DNA of 64,000 nt from JACKFE01 sp050248735 (GTDB taxonomy: Bacteria; Nitrospirota; Nitrospiria; Nitrospirales; UBA8639). A program made the position numbers and the translations under genes. The stretch covers positions 62,001-126,000 of the forward strand of contig JBFWRU010000009.1 in assembly GCA_050248735.1 (NCBI GenBank), read 5' to 3'. Within the stretch, counting starts at the first letter, position 1; each line of letters opens with the position of its first letter. This document shows positions 17,577 through 26,892 of this stretch, in pieces. Under the pieces are notes generated by a model. It was not told the origin of the DNA and did no database searches. It was given only the letters and a program-made list of their open reading frames with translations.

Positions 17577-18089
17577 ATGCGATCCACCTTCTACAATCTG
17601 AAAATTATGGGAGGGTTTGAATCGATCCACAACCTCATCCAGGACTTTTCCAAAGACCATGCCTTGGGGCAAAAACTTCTGGAAGTCCGATTGCAAGAAG
17701 AGTGGCCCTCAATTGTGGGCCCCACTCTCGCGAAACATTCCTCCCCGGATAGCGTTCGTTTCCACAAATTATACCTGGTTGCGGAAAACTCCGTTTGGCT
17801 TCAGCAACTGGTATTTTTAAAACCCACCATTTTGCAGGCTCTGCAAACCCGGGTTCCCGAATTGTCCCTGGTGGATATTGTGCTTCGCCTGGGAACCCTG
17901 TCTGCACCAAGGGCACAACCGGAAGAAGTTTCTGCGGCGATCCCGGCTCCTTCCCCTGAACATCTGGCCTTGGCCCAGCAATTAGCCAAACGCGTGTCCA
18001 ACCCTGAATTACGTGAGGCTATCAGGCAAACCATCGCCAAAGGTCTTTCTGAAAGGCTGGCCGAACCCAATTCCCCTCAAGAGGTTTGA
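17577..18089 (+). CDS. dciA: DUF721 protein, likely DciA replicative-helicase loader
   Basis: The 170-aa product matches the DUF721/DciA family: an N-terminal alpha/beta domain with LLEVRLQEEWPSIVGPTLAKHS, LYLVAENSVWLQQL and LKPTILQAL (about residues 35-95), then a disordered, proline-rich tail. DciA proteins bind DnaB and are the common helicase loaders in bacteria lacking DnaC/DnaI. Its position next to gyrA-gyrB-dnaN-dnaA supports a replication role. The start is uncertain: ATG at 17577 has no clear Shine-Dalgarno, and an internal ATG at 17607 (MGGFESIHN) is equally plausible. Confidence 0.75.
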   Translation: MRSTFYNLKIMGGFESIHNLIQDFSKDHALGQKLLEVRLQEEWPSIVGPTLAKHSSPDSVRFHKLYLVAENSVWLQQLVFLKPTILQALQTRVPELSLVDIVLRLGTLSAPRAQPEEVSAAIPAPSPEHLALAQQLAKRVSNPELREAIRQTIAKGLSERLAEPNSPQEV

Positions 18090-18143
18090 GAGGGGTTCTG
18101 CACGCCGGCAATAGCCAGCACGGTTTACTGGGGATTGACAACG

Positions 18144-18680
18144 TCATGGTTCTTGGAAGAGCCATTGCACGGTATAGGAAGCTTCTTCTCCGGCCATTCC
18201 TGTGAAACCTCCAAGCCACCCGGCTTGTCCTTTTTGATCCAACCGGTATCCCCCACGAATGGCCTGTTCAAACTCAGACTGAAATGAGCCCGTCCCTTGG
18301 CCTGCTTTGTCTTCCAAATACCGGTGCAGCTTCTCCGGTTCCGCCCATTTGTGATCGGAGAATATCAGAAGGAGGAGCTGTTGGTACGCACCTTCGTGGC
18401 TGTCTGGGGTAGTGGGACGAATCTTTAACGCCCCGAAATCTTTGGTGGATCTCCCGACTGAGCCAAACCTGCGAATGAGACTTTCAATTTCCGGATCACT
18501 GGTCCAGGGGGGAAGGTGTACCGCCACCACTGCGCCTTCCTGGGCTCCAATGCTATAGGGAGGAATCGTTCGGTCTGGCCTGGAGAGGAACATGCCGAAA
18601 CCGATCAAGCAAAACGCTCCGATTAAGACACCTATACCGGCTTTGACGACGGGATCGAGAGGTTTCTTTCCTGCTTTCAT
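18144..18680 (-). CDS. Hypothetical membrane-anchored protein
   Basis: Not recognised. The 178-aa product has a short basic N-terminus, one hydrophobic segment (AGIGVLIGAFCLIGFGMFLS, about 14-33), then a soluble domain that would lie outside the membrane. The soluble part has mixed alpha/beta character (GAVVAVHLPPWTSDPEIESL, QQLLLLIFSDHKW) and glycine-rich stretches near the end. It lies 42 bp downstream of gyrA in the same direction, so it may be co-transcribed. It is convergent with the dciA-like gene; no terminator was seen between them. Confidence 0.7.
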   Translation of the reverse strand: MKAGKKPLDPVVKAGIGVLIGAFCLIGFGMFLSRPDRTIPPYSIGAQEGAVVAVHLPPWTSDPEIESLIRRFGSVGRSTKDFGALKIRPTTPDSHEGAYQQLLLLIFSDHKWAEPEKLHRYLEDKAGQGTGSFQSEFEQAIRGGYRLDQKGQAGWLGGFTGMAGEEASYTVQWLFQEP

Positions 18681-18722
18681 GAGACCAAGGTGGCATGGAC
18701 GCGCACCTTTCTTCAGCTTGGG

Positions 18723-21230
18723 TTAGGGACTCGGTTCATCTGTTGGAGAAGGTGCTGAGCTCTCTTCCAAATCTAAAGGCTCAGCCGTGTCTTCCTCTTC
18801 TTCGGTTTCGGCCAGTTTGGCCACCCCGACTATGCGATCTTCATCAGGCAGGTCCATCAGGCGGACGCCCTGGGCATTTCGACCAATCTCCCGGATATTG
18901 CCGATCTTCGTTCGGAGAATCATCCCGTCGGCAGAAATGAGCATGATCTCATCGGTCTCCCAGACTTGATGAAAGGAGATGGCCGGCCCGTTTTTTTCGG
19001 TCACCTTCACACTGATCACCCCTTTTCCGGCCCGTGACTGCACTCGATATTCCCCGACCTGGGTACGTTTGCCGTAGCCACGCTCGGTAACCGTCAAAAT
19101 CGAGGATTGTGCTTCGGCTGTGATCGTGACCATCCCGATGACTTCGTTATCATCATCCAACGTGATGCCCCGCACTCCTCGGGCGGTCCGCCCCACCGGG
19201 CGCACATCTTCTTCCCGGAACCGGATGACAATACCCATTCGAGTCCCCAGAAGGATTTCCCGGGTCCCATCGGTGATGTCCACGCCGATCAATCGATCGC
19301 CCTCCTCTAAGGTCAGCGCGATGATCCCCCCTTGTCGGGGGTTGCTGAAGGCCGACAGATCGGTTTTTTTGATGTAGCCTTTTTGGGTCGCCATCACTAC
19401 ATAGTGATTTTCCGTAAAGGTTCGAACTGTCAATGTGGCCGTGACGCGTTCACCGGTATTCAAGGCCAACAGATTGACGATGGCCTTCCCTTTGCTGGCC
19501 CGGCCGACATCCGGCAACTCATAGACTTTCAACCAGTAAACTTTCCCCGCGTCGGTAAACACCAGCAAATAGTCATGGGTCGAGGCCGTAAAAATCTGCT
19601 CCACAAAATCCTCTTCCTTGACCCCCATCCCCACTTTGCCTTTGCCGCCCCGACGCTGCGCCCGATACAGCGTCACGGAATTTCGCTTGACGTACCCGGC
19701 GCGGGTAATGGTGACCACTACTTCTTCTTCCGCAATCAGATCTTCCATTTGAAGTTCGGCTTCGGCCGGAATGATCCGCGTCTTCCGAATATCGGAATAC
19801 CGCTCTTTCACTTCCACCAATTCTTGCTTCACGATGTCGAGGACCATAGCATCCGATCCCAACACGGTCCGCAGATGCTCGATTTTGGCCATGAGTTCGG
19901 TGTATTCCTGTTGGAGTTTATCCCGTTCCAACTGCGTCAGACGTTGGAGACGCATATCCAAGATGGCATTGGCCTGAATCTCAGTAAGGGAAAATTGTTC
20001 CATCAGACCAAGGCGAGCCGTCTCGGGAGAGGCGGCGGCGCGGATCAGGGCAATGACCGCGTCCAACGACTCCAACGCACGTTTCAAGCCTTCCAGAATA
20101 TGGGCCCGTTCTTCCGCTTTTCGCAAATCATACGCCGTGCGGCGTACCACCACTTCCTTCCGGTGCTGAATAAAGGCTTCCAGGATTTGCTTGAGATCCA
20201 ACACCTCAGGGCGATTGCCCACCAATGCCAACATGATGACCCCAAAGGTGGTCTGCATATTGGTGTGTTTATACAATTGGTTCAGCACGACCGAGGGATT
20301 TTCATTTCGTTTGAGCTCGATCACAATGCGCATGCCATCACGGTCGGATTCATCGCGCAAATCCGAGATGCCTTCCAGGCGCTTTTCATGAATGAGATCC
20401 GCAATTTTTTCAATGAGCTTGGCTTTGTTGATCTGGTAAGGCAATTCGGTCACGATAATCCGCCCGCGGTCGGTGCGCTCATCAACTTCAATATCGGCTT
20501 TGGCCCGGAGGGTGAGTAATCCGCGCCCGGTTTCATAGGCTTCTTTGATCCCTTGCGTGCCGTAAATAAATCCTGCGGTGGGAAAATCAGGGCCGGGGAT
20601 GCAGTCCATCAGTTCCAGGATCGTCATCTCAGGCCGATCAATCAGACCGATTAAAGCCGCCACCACTTCCCCCAAGTTGTGGGTGGGAATGTTCGTCGCA
20701 TATCCCACGGCAATTCCCCCGGCCCCATTCACCAACAAATTGGGTATGCGTGCCGGTAAAACTACCGGTTCCTGAGAAGATTCATCATAGGTGGGAACGA
20801 AGTCGACCGTCTCCCGGTCGATGTCGACTAACATTTCCTCGGCCAATTTAGTGAGGCGGGCTTCCGTATACCGCATGGCCGCTGGCGGATCTCCGTCAAC
20901 GGACCCATAGTTTCCCTGCCCGTCCACGAGGGGATAGCGCATATTGAAGTCCTGCGCCATCCGGACCAAGGTATCGTAGATGGCCGAATCGCCATGGGGA
21001 TGATAGTTGCCCATGATTTCCCCGACGATCTTCGCCGATTTTCGGTAAGGTCGGGCTGCCCCTAAACCCATTTCATTCATGCCATGCAGGATGCGACGAT
21101 GCACCGGCTTGAGGCCATCACGGACATCAGGCAAGGCCCGGCCGACGATGACGCTCATCGCATAGTCCAAATAGGACAAGCGCATTTCGTCTTCGATGGC
21201 GACTTGTGTGAGACGGGATTCAGGCGACAT
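18723..21230 (-). CDS. gyrA: DNA gyrase subunit A
   Basis: Breakage-reunion subunit of type IIA topoisomerase that introduces negative supercoils. The 835-aa protein has the active-site tyrosine at about 121 (AAMRYTEARL), the quinolone-determining stretch HPHGDSAIYDTLVRM with Ser82 and Asp86 as in drug-sensitive enzymes, and the GyrA-box QRRGGKG at the start of the C-terminal beta-pinwheel. The GyrA-box argues for gyrase and against ParC. The C-terminus is acidic. It starts 11 bp after gyrB. Confidence 0.98.
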   Translation of the reverse strand: MSPESRLTQVAIEDEMRLSYLDYAMSVIVGRALPDVRDGLKPVHRRILHGMNEMGLGAARPYRKSAKIVGEIMGNYHPHGDSAIYDTLVRMAQDFNMRYPLVDGQGNYGSVDGDPPAAMRYTEARLTKLAEEMLVDIDRETVDFVPTYDESSQEPVVLPARIPNLLVNGAGGIAVGYATNIPTHNLGEVVAALIGLIDRPEMTILELMDCIPGPDFPTAGFIYGTQGIKEAYETGRGLLTLRAKADIEVDERTDRGRIIVTELPYQINKAKLIEKIADLIHEKRLEGISDLRDESDRDGMRIVIELKRNENPSVVLNQLYKHTNMQTTFGVIMLALVGNRPEVLDLKQILEAFIQHRKEVVVRRTAYDLRKAEERAHILEGLKRALESLDAVIALIRAAASPETARLGLMEQFSLTEIQANAILDMRLQRLTQLERDKLQQEYTELMAKIEHLRTVLGSDAMVLDIVKQELVEVKERYSDIRKTRIIPAEAELQMEDLIAEEEVVVTITRAGYVKRNSVTLYRAQRRGGKGKVGMGVKEEDFVEQIFTASTHDYLLVFTDAGKVYWLKVYELPDVGRASKGKAIVNLLALNTGERVTATLTVRTFTENHYVVMATQKGYIKKTDLSAFSNPRQGGIIALTLEEGDRLIGVDITDGTREILLGTRMGIVIRFREEDVRPVGRTARGVRGITLDDDNEVIGMVTITAEAQSSILTVTERGYGKRTQVGEYRVQSRAGKGVISVKVTEKNGPAISFHQVWETDEIMLISADGMILRTKIGNIREIGRNAQGVRLMDLPDEDRIVGVAKLAETEEEEDTAEPLDLEESSAPSPTDEPSP

Positions 21231-21241
21231 GAATAATGTTC

Positions 21242-23740
21242 CTACACATCCAAATTGCGAACTTCCAGCGCATGCTGTTGAATGAAGTTCCTGCGAGGTT
21301 CCACTTCATCCCCCATCAAGATGGTAAAGATTTCATCCACCCCGGTGACATCTTCCAGGGTGACCTGAAGAAGACTACGCGTGTCAGGATTCATGGTGGT
21401 GTCCCACAATTGTCCCGGGTTCATTTCTCCCAGCCCCTTGTATCGTTGAATGGACATGCCCTTTTTCCCGGCGTCCAGAATGTCTTGGACCAATTCTTTG
21501 CTTGATGCACATTCCGATTCCTCGTCCCTGATTTTCAATTTATAGGGGGGCCGGCCCAGACCCAACGAAGAAGGTGACGATTTTTGCAATTCTCGAAAGT
21601 CCGCCGACCCGACCAGGTCGTGGGTGACCATCAAGACTTTTTGCCCACCATTTCCCGCCACACGACACACCACATGATGAGTTTGGTGTTCGTCGTTGGG
21701 TTGAATCGCCAGACTCACCGTTCCATCCGGATGCACTTTTTGCAACACCTGTTTGATTTCCTGGATGAGGGATTCCAGTTCCACGCGATTCCGCAAAAAA
21801 TCTTTGGACAATTGAGGAAAATCGACAAACACTCTCAAAATAGCGGGATCCAGATGTTTTTGGGTCTGCCGAGTCAGCAGGCTTTCAAAGGCAATCAATT
21901 TTTTCAATATCGCGAGCAGTGTTTCACCGGTGACAAATTCATTCCGCTCTGGAAGCCATAACTGGGTTTCCTCTACGGCCAGATTCGAAAGGTATTCATT
22001 CATGGCTCCCTCATCCTTCAGATACCGTTCCCCCTTGCCTTTTTTCACTTTAAACAAAGGGGGCTGGGCAATGTAGATATATCCCCGCTCGAGCAGTTCG
22101 GGCATCTGACGAAAGAAAAAGGTCAGAAGCAGGGTTCTGATATGACTGCCATCCACGTCGGCATCAGTCATCAGGATAATTTTGTGGTATCGGGCCTTGG
22201 CGATATCGAAGGATTCCCTATCCTCTTTGCCCTTATCCGTTTCTTCACGGGGACGTCCGATTCCGGTACCGATTGCCATAATGAGCGTGCGAATTTCTTC
22301 GCTGGACAGCATTTTGTCGAATCGGGCTTTTTCCACGTTGAGGATTTTCCCCTTCAAGGGAAGAATGGCCTGATTCCGTCGGTCGCGCCCCTGTTTGGCT
22401 GAACCACCGGCGGAATCCCCCTCGACAATGAAGAGTTCACTGAGTTGTGGATCTTTTTCGGAACAATCGGCCAGTTTGCCGGGAAGGGAACCGCCCTCCA
22501 GCGCTCCTTTCCGTCGAATAAGCTCTTTAGCTTTCCGAGCGGCTTCACGAGCTCTGGCGGCATCCACTGACTTTCCAACAATTTTTTTCGCGATGGAGGG
22601 ATTTTCCTCCAGGTAGGCTCCCAAGGCCTCGTTGACCGCCGCTTCCACAATCCCTTTGACTTCGCTGTTGCCTAACTTGGCTTTGGTCTGCCCTTCAAAT
22701 TGAGGATTCCGAATCTTCACACTGATGACGGCCGTTAGCCCCTCACGAACGTCTTCCCCGCTGAGAGATTCGGTGTCTTTCTTGAACAGCTCGTTCGCCG
22801 AGGCATAACTGTTAATCGTCCTGGTCAAAGCGGCTTTAAAGCCCACTAAATGGGTGCCACCCTCCCGGGTGTTGATGTTGTTGGCAAAGGAAAAGAGGTT
22901 TTCTGAATAGCCTTCATTATATTGCAAGGCCACCTGAAGAATGAGATCGGCTTTCTCCACTTCCACAACGATCGGTGGATGCAACGGCGATTTGGCTTCA
23001 TTTAAATGTTCAACGAAGGAGACAATGCCTCCCTTGTAACAAAACTGTTGCTCCTTTTCTTTGCCGGCTCGTTCGTCCTTCAAGCTGATTTCAAGCCCTT
23101 TATTGAGGAAGGCTAACTCTCGCAGGCGTTGGGCCAGCACATCAAAACTGAATTCCACCGTCTCAAAAATCTGGGAATCCGTTTTGAAGACCACTTTGGT
23201 TCCCCGCTTTTTGGTCTTTCCCGTAACGGTCAGAGGCGCGAGCGGTTTTCCACGCTCGTATTCCTGTTCGTACACATTCCCGTTCTGCCAAATTTCCAAT
23301 TCCAACCGTTCCGACAGCGCATTGACCACGGAGATACCCACCCCATGAAGGCCACCGGAAACCTTATAGGCACCTTCCTCAAACTTGCCTCCCGCATGAA
23401 GAACTGTCAATGCAACCTCTGCTGCGGATTTTTTTTGTGTGGAATGCATGCCGGTAGGAATACCACGGCCATTGTCTGAAACCATGACGCTCCCATCCAC
23501 CTGGAGCACCACCTGGATTTCATTGCCGAATCCCGCCATGTGTTCATCGACACTGTTATCCACCACTTCGTAGACCATGTGGTGAAGGCCGTCGATTCCC
23601 GTGCTGCCGATATACATGGCCGGGCGCTTCCGCACCGCCTCCAATCCTTCTAGGACGCGGATTTGATCAGCGTCATAGCCCTCTCCGGCGGAAGGAGGAC
23701 TCTGGGCAGATTCCTGGCTTAGTGGTTGGGTTGGTTCCAT
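21242..23740 (-). CDS. gyrB: DNA gyrase subunit B
   Basis: ATPase subunit of gyrase. The 832-aa protein has the GHKL ATP site (EVVDNSVDEHMAG, DNGRGIPTGMH, GGLHGVGISVVNALS), the transducer domain, the TOPRIM motifs (EGDSAGGSAKQGRDR, PLKGKILNVEKAR, MTDADVDGSHIRTLLL) and the C-terminal QRYKGLGEMNPGQLW. It is longer than the short Gram-positive form because of an insertion of roughly 160 residues in the TOPRIM region, as in E. coli GyrB. It lies 64 bp after dnaN; recF, often found between them, is absent. Confidence 0.98.
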   Translation of the reverse strand: MEPTQPLSQESAQSPPSAGEGYDADQIRVLEGLEAVRKRPAMYIGSTGIDGLHHMVYEVVDNSVDEHMAGFGNEIQVVLQVDGSVMVSDNGRGIPTGMHSTQKKSAAEVALTVLHAGGKFEEGAYKVSGGLHGVGISVVNALSERLELEIWQNGNVYEQEYERGKPLAPLTVTGKTKKRGTKVVFKTDSQIFETVEFSFDVLAQRLRELAFLNKGLEISLKDERAGKEKEQQFCYKGGIVSFVEHLNEAKSPLHPPIVVEVEKADLILQVALQYNEGYSENLFSFANNINTREGGTHLVGFKAALTRTINSYASANELFKKDTESLSGEDVREGLTAVISVKIRNPQFEGQTKAKLGNSEVKGIVEAAVNEALGAYLEENPSIAKKIVGKSVDAARAREAARKAKELIRRKGALEGGSLPGKLADCSEKDPQLSELFIVEGDSAGGSAKQGRDRRNQAILPLKGKILNVEKARFDKMLSSEEIRTLIMAIGTGIGRPREETDKGKEDRESFDIAKARYHKIILMTDADVDGSHIRTLLLTFFFRQMPELLERGYIYIAQPPLFKVKKGKGERYLKDEGAMNEYLSNLAVEETQLWLPERNEFVTGETLLAILKKLIAFESLLTRQTQKHLDPAILRVFVDFPQLSKDFLRNRVELESLIQEIKQVLQKVHPDGTVSLAIQPNDEHQTHHVVCRVAGNGGQKVLMVTHDLVGSADFRELQKSSPSSLGLGRPPYKLKIRDEESECASSKELVQDILDAGKKGMSIQRYKGLGEMNPGQLWDTTMNPDTRSLLQVTLEDVTGVDEIFTILMGDEVEPRRNFIQQHALEVRNLDV

Positions 23741-23804
23741 GACAGTCGCGAGTTGTGAATTGGAAAAGTTGCGAAAGAAGCGAAGGTCTGGTTGGTCAAA
23801 TCCG

Positions 23805-24929
23805 TCATACCTTCACGGGCATCACAACGGCTTTGAACTTGGGATTTCCCGGTTCCTGAATTAAACACGGACTCAAGGGTGTCTCCATTTGAAGAGTCAG
23901 GTTTTCTGTCTCCACCACCGACAATACATCTAAAAAATACCTGGCATTAAAGCCGGCCTCAAAGCCCTCTCCCCCAAACTTCGCTGAAATGTCTTCGTCC
24001 GCCTCTCCTAAATCAGGACTTTTCGCGGACAAATGAATATGGTCGGAAGCCACGGCGAGTTTAACCGCATGGGCTTTGTCTTTTGAAAGAAGCGACATGC
24101 GACGCAAAGCCCCTTCCAAATCCATTTTTCCTACCGTCACCTTTTTGGGGCTTTCCTTGGGGACGACTTGCTGATAATTGGGATAGGACCCTTCCATAAT
24201 TCTGGAGGTCAACACCAGCCCGCTTTTTCGAAGTATCAACATATTTTTGGTGAATCCCAACAGAGGCTGTTCGTCGTCCTCCTCCAATAAACGACGGATC
24301 TCAATCGCTGCCTTTTTAGGAATGATAACTTTGGTTTCGGTAGGGGGAATGGCTTGTTTTTCCGGAGTGATTTCCTGCTCGGCCCAAGCCAATCGATGTC
24401 CATCAGTGCCCACCAGACGGATTGTTACAGTGCCCCCCGAGGGTATGAGCGTGATCAATAATCCATTCAGAACATAACGGGTGTCTTTCTCTCCGACGGC
24501 AAATACCGTTTTTTTCAAAAGCTGCAACAACCCTCCCGCAGGGATAGCCATCAAGCCTTCTCGTTCAATGGCCGGCAGGGCAGGATAGTCTTTGCTAGGC
24601 AACCCCACTACCCGGAACTGACTCTTGCCCGCTTTTACAGTGACCCAATGGTTATCTCCAACCGACAGCTCAATTTCGGGTTGACGGATTTCTTTTAGAA
24701 TATCGAACAACGTCCGGGCCGAGAAGGTGACAGAGCCCGCCTCATGCACTGTGGCTTTATAGAGACCTCTCATTCCGATTTCCAAATCGGTGGCGACGAT
24801 GTCCAATCCTTCCGGCTTGGCCTCCAGGAGAATATTGGCCAAAATGGGCATGGTATTTCGTTTTTCGACGACACCCTGCACACGTTGGAGTGCCGTTAAT
24901 AAATCTTCTCTGGAAATTTGAATTTTCAT
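23805..24929 (-). CDS. dnaN: DNA polymerase III beta subunit (sliding clamp)
   Basis: Ring-shaped processivity factor. The 374-aa protein shows the three-fold clamp architecture with N-terminal LQRVQGVVEKRNTMPILANI, central RYVLNGLLITL and VGTDGHRLAWAEQE, and C-terminal GFEAGFNARYFLDVLS ending in KFKAVVMPVKV. The C-terminal VMP-hydrophobic segment forms the protein-binding pocket. It starts 28 bp after the dnaA stop and is probably co-transcribed with it. Confidence 0.98.
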   Translation of the reverse strand: MKIQISREDLLTALQRVQGVVEKRNTMPILANILLEAKPEGLDIVATDLEIGMRGLYKATVHEAGSVTFSARTLFDILKEIRQPEIELSVGDNHWVTVKAGKSQFRVVGLPSKDYPALPAIEREGLMAIPAGGLLQLLKKTVFAVGEKDTRYVLNGLLITLIPSGGTVTIRLVGTDGHRLAWAEQEITPEKQAIPPTETKVIIPKKAAIEIRRLLEEDDEQPLLGFTKNMLILRKSGLVLTSRIMEGSYPNYQQVVPKESPKKVTVGKMDLEGALRRMSLLSKDKAHAVKLAVASDHIHLSAKSPDLGEADEDISAKFGGEGFEAGFNARYFLDVLSVVETENLTLQMETPLSPCLIQEPGNPKFKAVVMPVKV

Positions 24930-24957
24930 AGTGTGGTGTTGAGTTCGTAAATGAAGG

Positions 24958-26352
24958 TTAGGATTTTCCGATCTCTCCCTTCAAACTTTCAATGGTCGCG
25001 CGGAGAGCAGAGTCGGTTTCCTGGAATTTTTGAATCTGTTTACAGGCATGAATGATAGTCGTATGGTCCTTTCCCCCAAAATCACGCCCTATTTCCGGAA
25101 AAGACGCATCCGTCATATCCCGGCTGAGAAACATCGCAATTTGTCGAGGATACACCAGTGTTTTCGTCCGACGCTTGGATTTGAGGTCGGAAATTTTTAT
25201 ATGAAATCGACTGGCAACCGTTTCTTGGATATCCTCCACGGTAATGACTTTTCTTTTCCCCACCAACAGATCTCGTAGGGTATGTTTGGCCATATCCACG
25301 GTAATTTTTTGTCCGGTCAGGGAAGCATAGGCGCCCAATCGGATGAGGGCCCCTTCAATTTCGCGAATATTGCTTTTTAAATTGGTGGCGAGGAGTTGGA
25401 TGACGTCTTCATTAATACCTATACCTTCCTCTTCCGATTTTTTTCGTAGGATCGCGATACGGGTTTCCACGTCAGGTTGCTGCAGGTCCGCGATTAATCC
25501 CCACTCAAACCTGGAGCGCAGCCGCTCTTCCATGGAAGGCATTTCTTTGGGGAACCGGTCACTGGATAAGACAATTTGTTTTCTGGCTTCATAGAGAGAG
25601 TTAAAAGTATGGAAAAACTCCTCTTGGGTCCGTTCTTTTCCAGCCAGAAATTGAATATCATCGATCAACAACATATCGACACTTCGATATCGCCTCCTCA
25701 ACTCGATCATTTTGTCATATCGAATGGAGTTAATGACTTCATTGGTGAATTGTTCGGTGGTGACATAGGCGATCCGGAGATCACTTCGATCCGCCACATG
25801 ATTACCAATCGAATTTAATAAATGAGTTTTTCCTAGGCCGACACCCCCATAAATAAACAAGGGGTTGTAGGCTTTCGCTGGGGATTCAGCCACTGCTAAG
25901 CAGGCTGCATGGGCAAACTGATTACTCGCACCCACCACAAAATTTTTAAACGTATATTTGGGATTAGGAAGAGTTTGCCTTCTTGGTTTCTGATTGGAGA
26001 CACCCTGTTTAACCGAGGAAGGTGCGCCGTCGACCACAAGACTTCGCTCCCTCTCTGACTCCGCACCATTGGAATTTAGGACAAACACCACATCATTCAG
26101 TGTAATTCCTTCAACCTGTTGAAAGGCTTCAATAATTAATTCCTTATAATTCCGACCTAACCATTCACCGAAAAATTTATTGGGAACGGAAATTTGAACT
26201 TGATCTTTACTTAAATCTTCCAATATTAGAGGACGAAACCATGTCTCCTTGGTTTCATCCCCAAGTCTTGGACCTAAAAAATCCATGACATTATCCCATA
26301 TTTTACCCTTGTTTTTATTTATAAAATTAATATTATCCACAGAATTATTCAC
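24958..26352 (-). CDS. dnaA: Chromosomal replication initiator protein DnaA
   Basis: AAA+ initiator that binds DnaA boxes and opens oriC. The 464-aa protein has domain I (IWDNVMDFLG, ETWFRPL), a linker, Walker A GGVGLGKT (about 169-176), Walker B LLIDDIQFL, sensor regions, and the domain IV helix-turn-helix with the signature DFGGKDHTTIIHACKQI. The start codon is GTG at 26352; another GTG four codons on is possible. Two DnaA boxes cover the first codons and the start itself, so autoregulation is likely. No strong Shine-Dalgarno is visible. Confidence 0.97.
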   Translation of the reverse strand: MNNSVDNINFINKNKGKIWDNVMDFLGPRLGDETKETWFRPLILEDLSKDQVQISVPNKFFGEWLGRNYKELIIEAFQQVEGITLNDVVFVLNSNGAESERERSLVVDGAPSSVKQGVSNQKPRRQTLPNPKYTFKNFVVGASNQFAHAACLAVAESPAKAYNPLFIYGGVGLGKTHLLNSIGNHVADRSDLRIAYVTTEQFTNEVINSIRYDKMIELRRRYRSVDMLLIDDIQFLAGKERTQEEFFHTFNSLYEARKQIVLSSDRFPKEMPSMEERLRSRFEWGLIADLQQPDVETRIAILRKKSEEEGIGINEDVIQLLATNLKSNIREIEGALIRLGAYASLTGQKITVDMAKHTLRDLLVGKRKVITVEDIQETVASRFHIKISDLKSKRRTKTLVYPRQIAMFLSRDMTDASFPEIGRDFGGKDHTTIIHACKQIQKFQETDSALRATIESLKGEIGKS

Positions 26353-26375
26353 AGGTGTTAATAAACCTATACACA
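26333..26375. promoter_or_regulatory. Cluster of three DnaA boxes over the dnaA start
   Basis: Within 43 bp and in the same orientation: TTATCCACA (26333-26341, perfect), TTATTCACA (26345-26353, one mismatch) and CTATACACA (26367-26375, one mismatch from TTATMCACA). The second box contains the GTG start of dnaA. This arrangement can serve both repression of dnaA and origin binding. Confidence 0.75.
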
Positions 26376-26615
26376 GGAAATATTTTTATCCGGCTTTACC
26401 TCAACTCACCCTAACATACACACAAGGAACATTAGACATTTCCACATTCATACCCACAGACCATTCAAGTAAATTTCACGGTCACCAAAACCAGATATTT
26501 TCCTACCAATTCATAGAGTTTAGTTTCATATTTTCTTGTTATCCCCATGACTCCCAGGAACTACGAATACTACTGCTCCTAATTTATTTAATCAAATTAA
26601 GAGGAGAAGATTGCG
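26376..26615. other. Candidate oriC: AT-rich region upstream of dnaA
   Basis: A gene-free stretch upstream of dnaA with low GC, beginning just after the triple DnaA-box cluster. It contains further weak boxes such as TTATCCCCA at 26539-26547, and an AT-rich tract around 26579-26601 (AATTTATTTAATCAAATTAAG) that could act as the unwinding element. Another TTATCCCCA on the opposite strand lies at 26743-26751 in the next gene. Strand polarity of genes switches 2.3 kb to the right (28.7 kb), so the hisS/rpmH gap is an alternative origin site. Confidence 0.6.
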
Positions 26616-26885
26616 TTAAATTACCAAAGCCACCTCAACCTCAAAAATTTTTTCCAAAAAGTTTTGATAGGTTACTTGTTCCATATTTGTTTCATTTGGA
26701 GGGAAAGTATTTTTTGAGGAATTTTCCAAAACCATAAAACTGGGGATAAAGGACCATTTAGCAGGGTCACTGAGGTGAAGGAGTAAGAAGTGTCCTTGCT
26801 CTCGTCCTGCTAATTTAGAGTAAAAAGTAGGAAGTTCTTTAGATTCTTGTCCCTGGTCGTTGATGATAAACAGAGTTTTTTTCAT
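26616..26885 (-). CDS. Small DsrE-like protein (divergent paralogue of the upstream gene)
   Basis: The 89-aa product starts at the ATG at 26885, 7 bp after the stop of the DsrE-like gene. It is not clearly assignable alone, but its N-terminus (KKTLFIINDQGQESKELPTF) and C-terminus (VTYQNFLEKIFEVEVALVI) align in pattern with those of its neighbour (PKNIVVLIREDPQKSHRAGE and VSDTEITNILGEADRVLAF). This suggests a degenerate DsrE/TusB-like fold. A distant start 13 codons upstream would overlap the neighbour. Codon use is AT-rich. Function unknown. Confidence 0.55.
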   Translation of the reverse strand: MKKTLFIINDQGQESKELPTFYSKLAGREQGHFLLLHLSDPAKWSFIPSFMVLENSSKNTFPPNETNMEQVTYQNFLEKIFEVEVALVI

Positions 26886-26892
26886 GGATCGG

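Noticed and set aside
19332..20519. Long 395-codon plus-strand frame opposite gyrA
   Set aside because: It is the antisense shadow of gyrA, rich in His/Phe/Gln as expected from reverse reading. gyrA is unambiguous.
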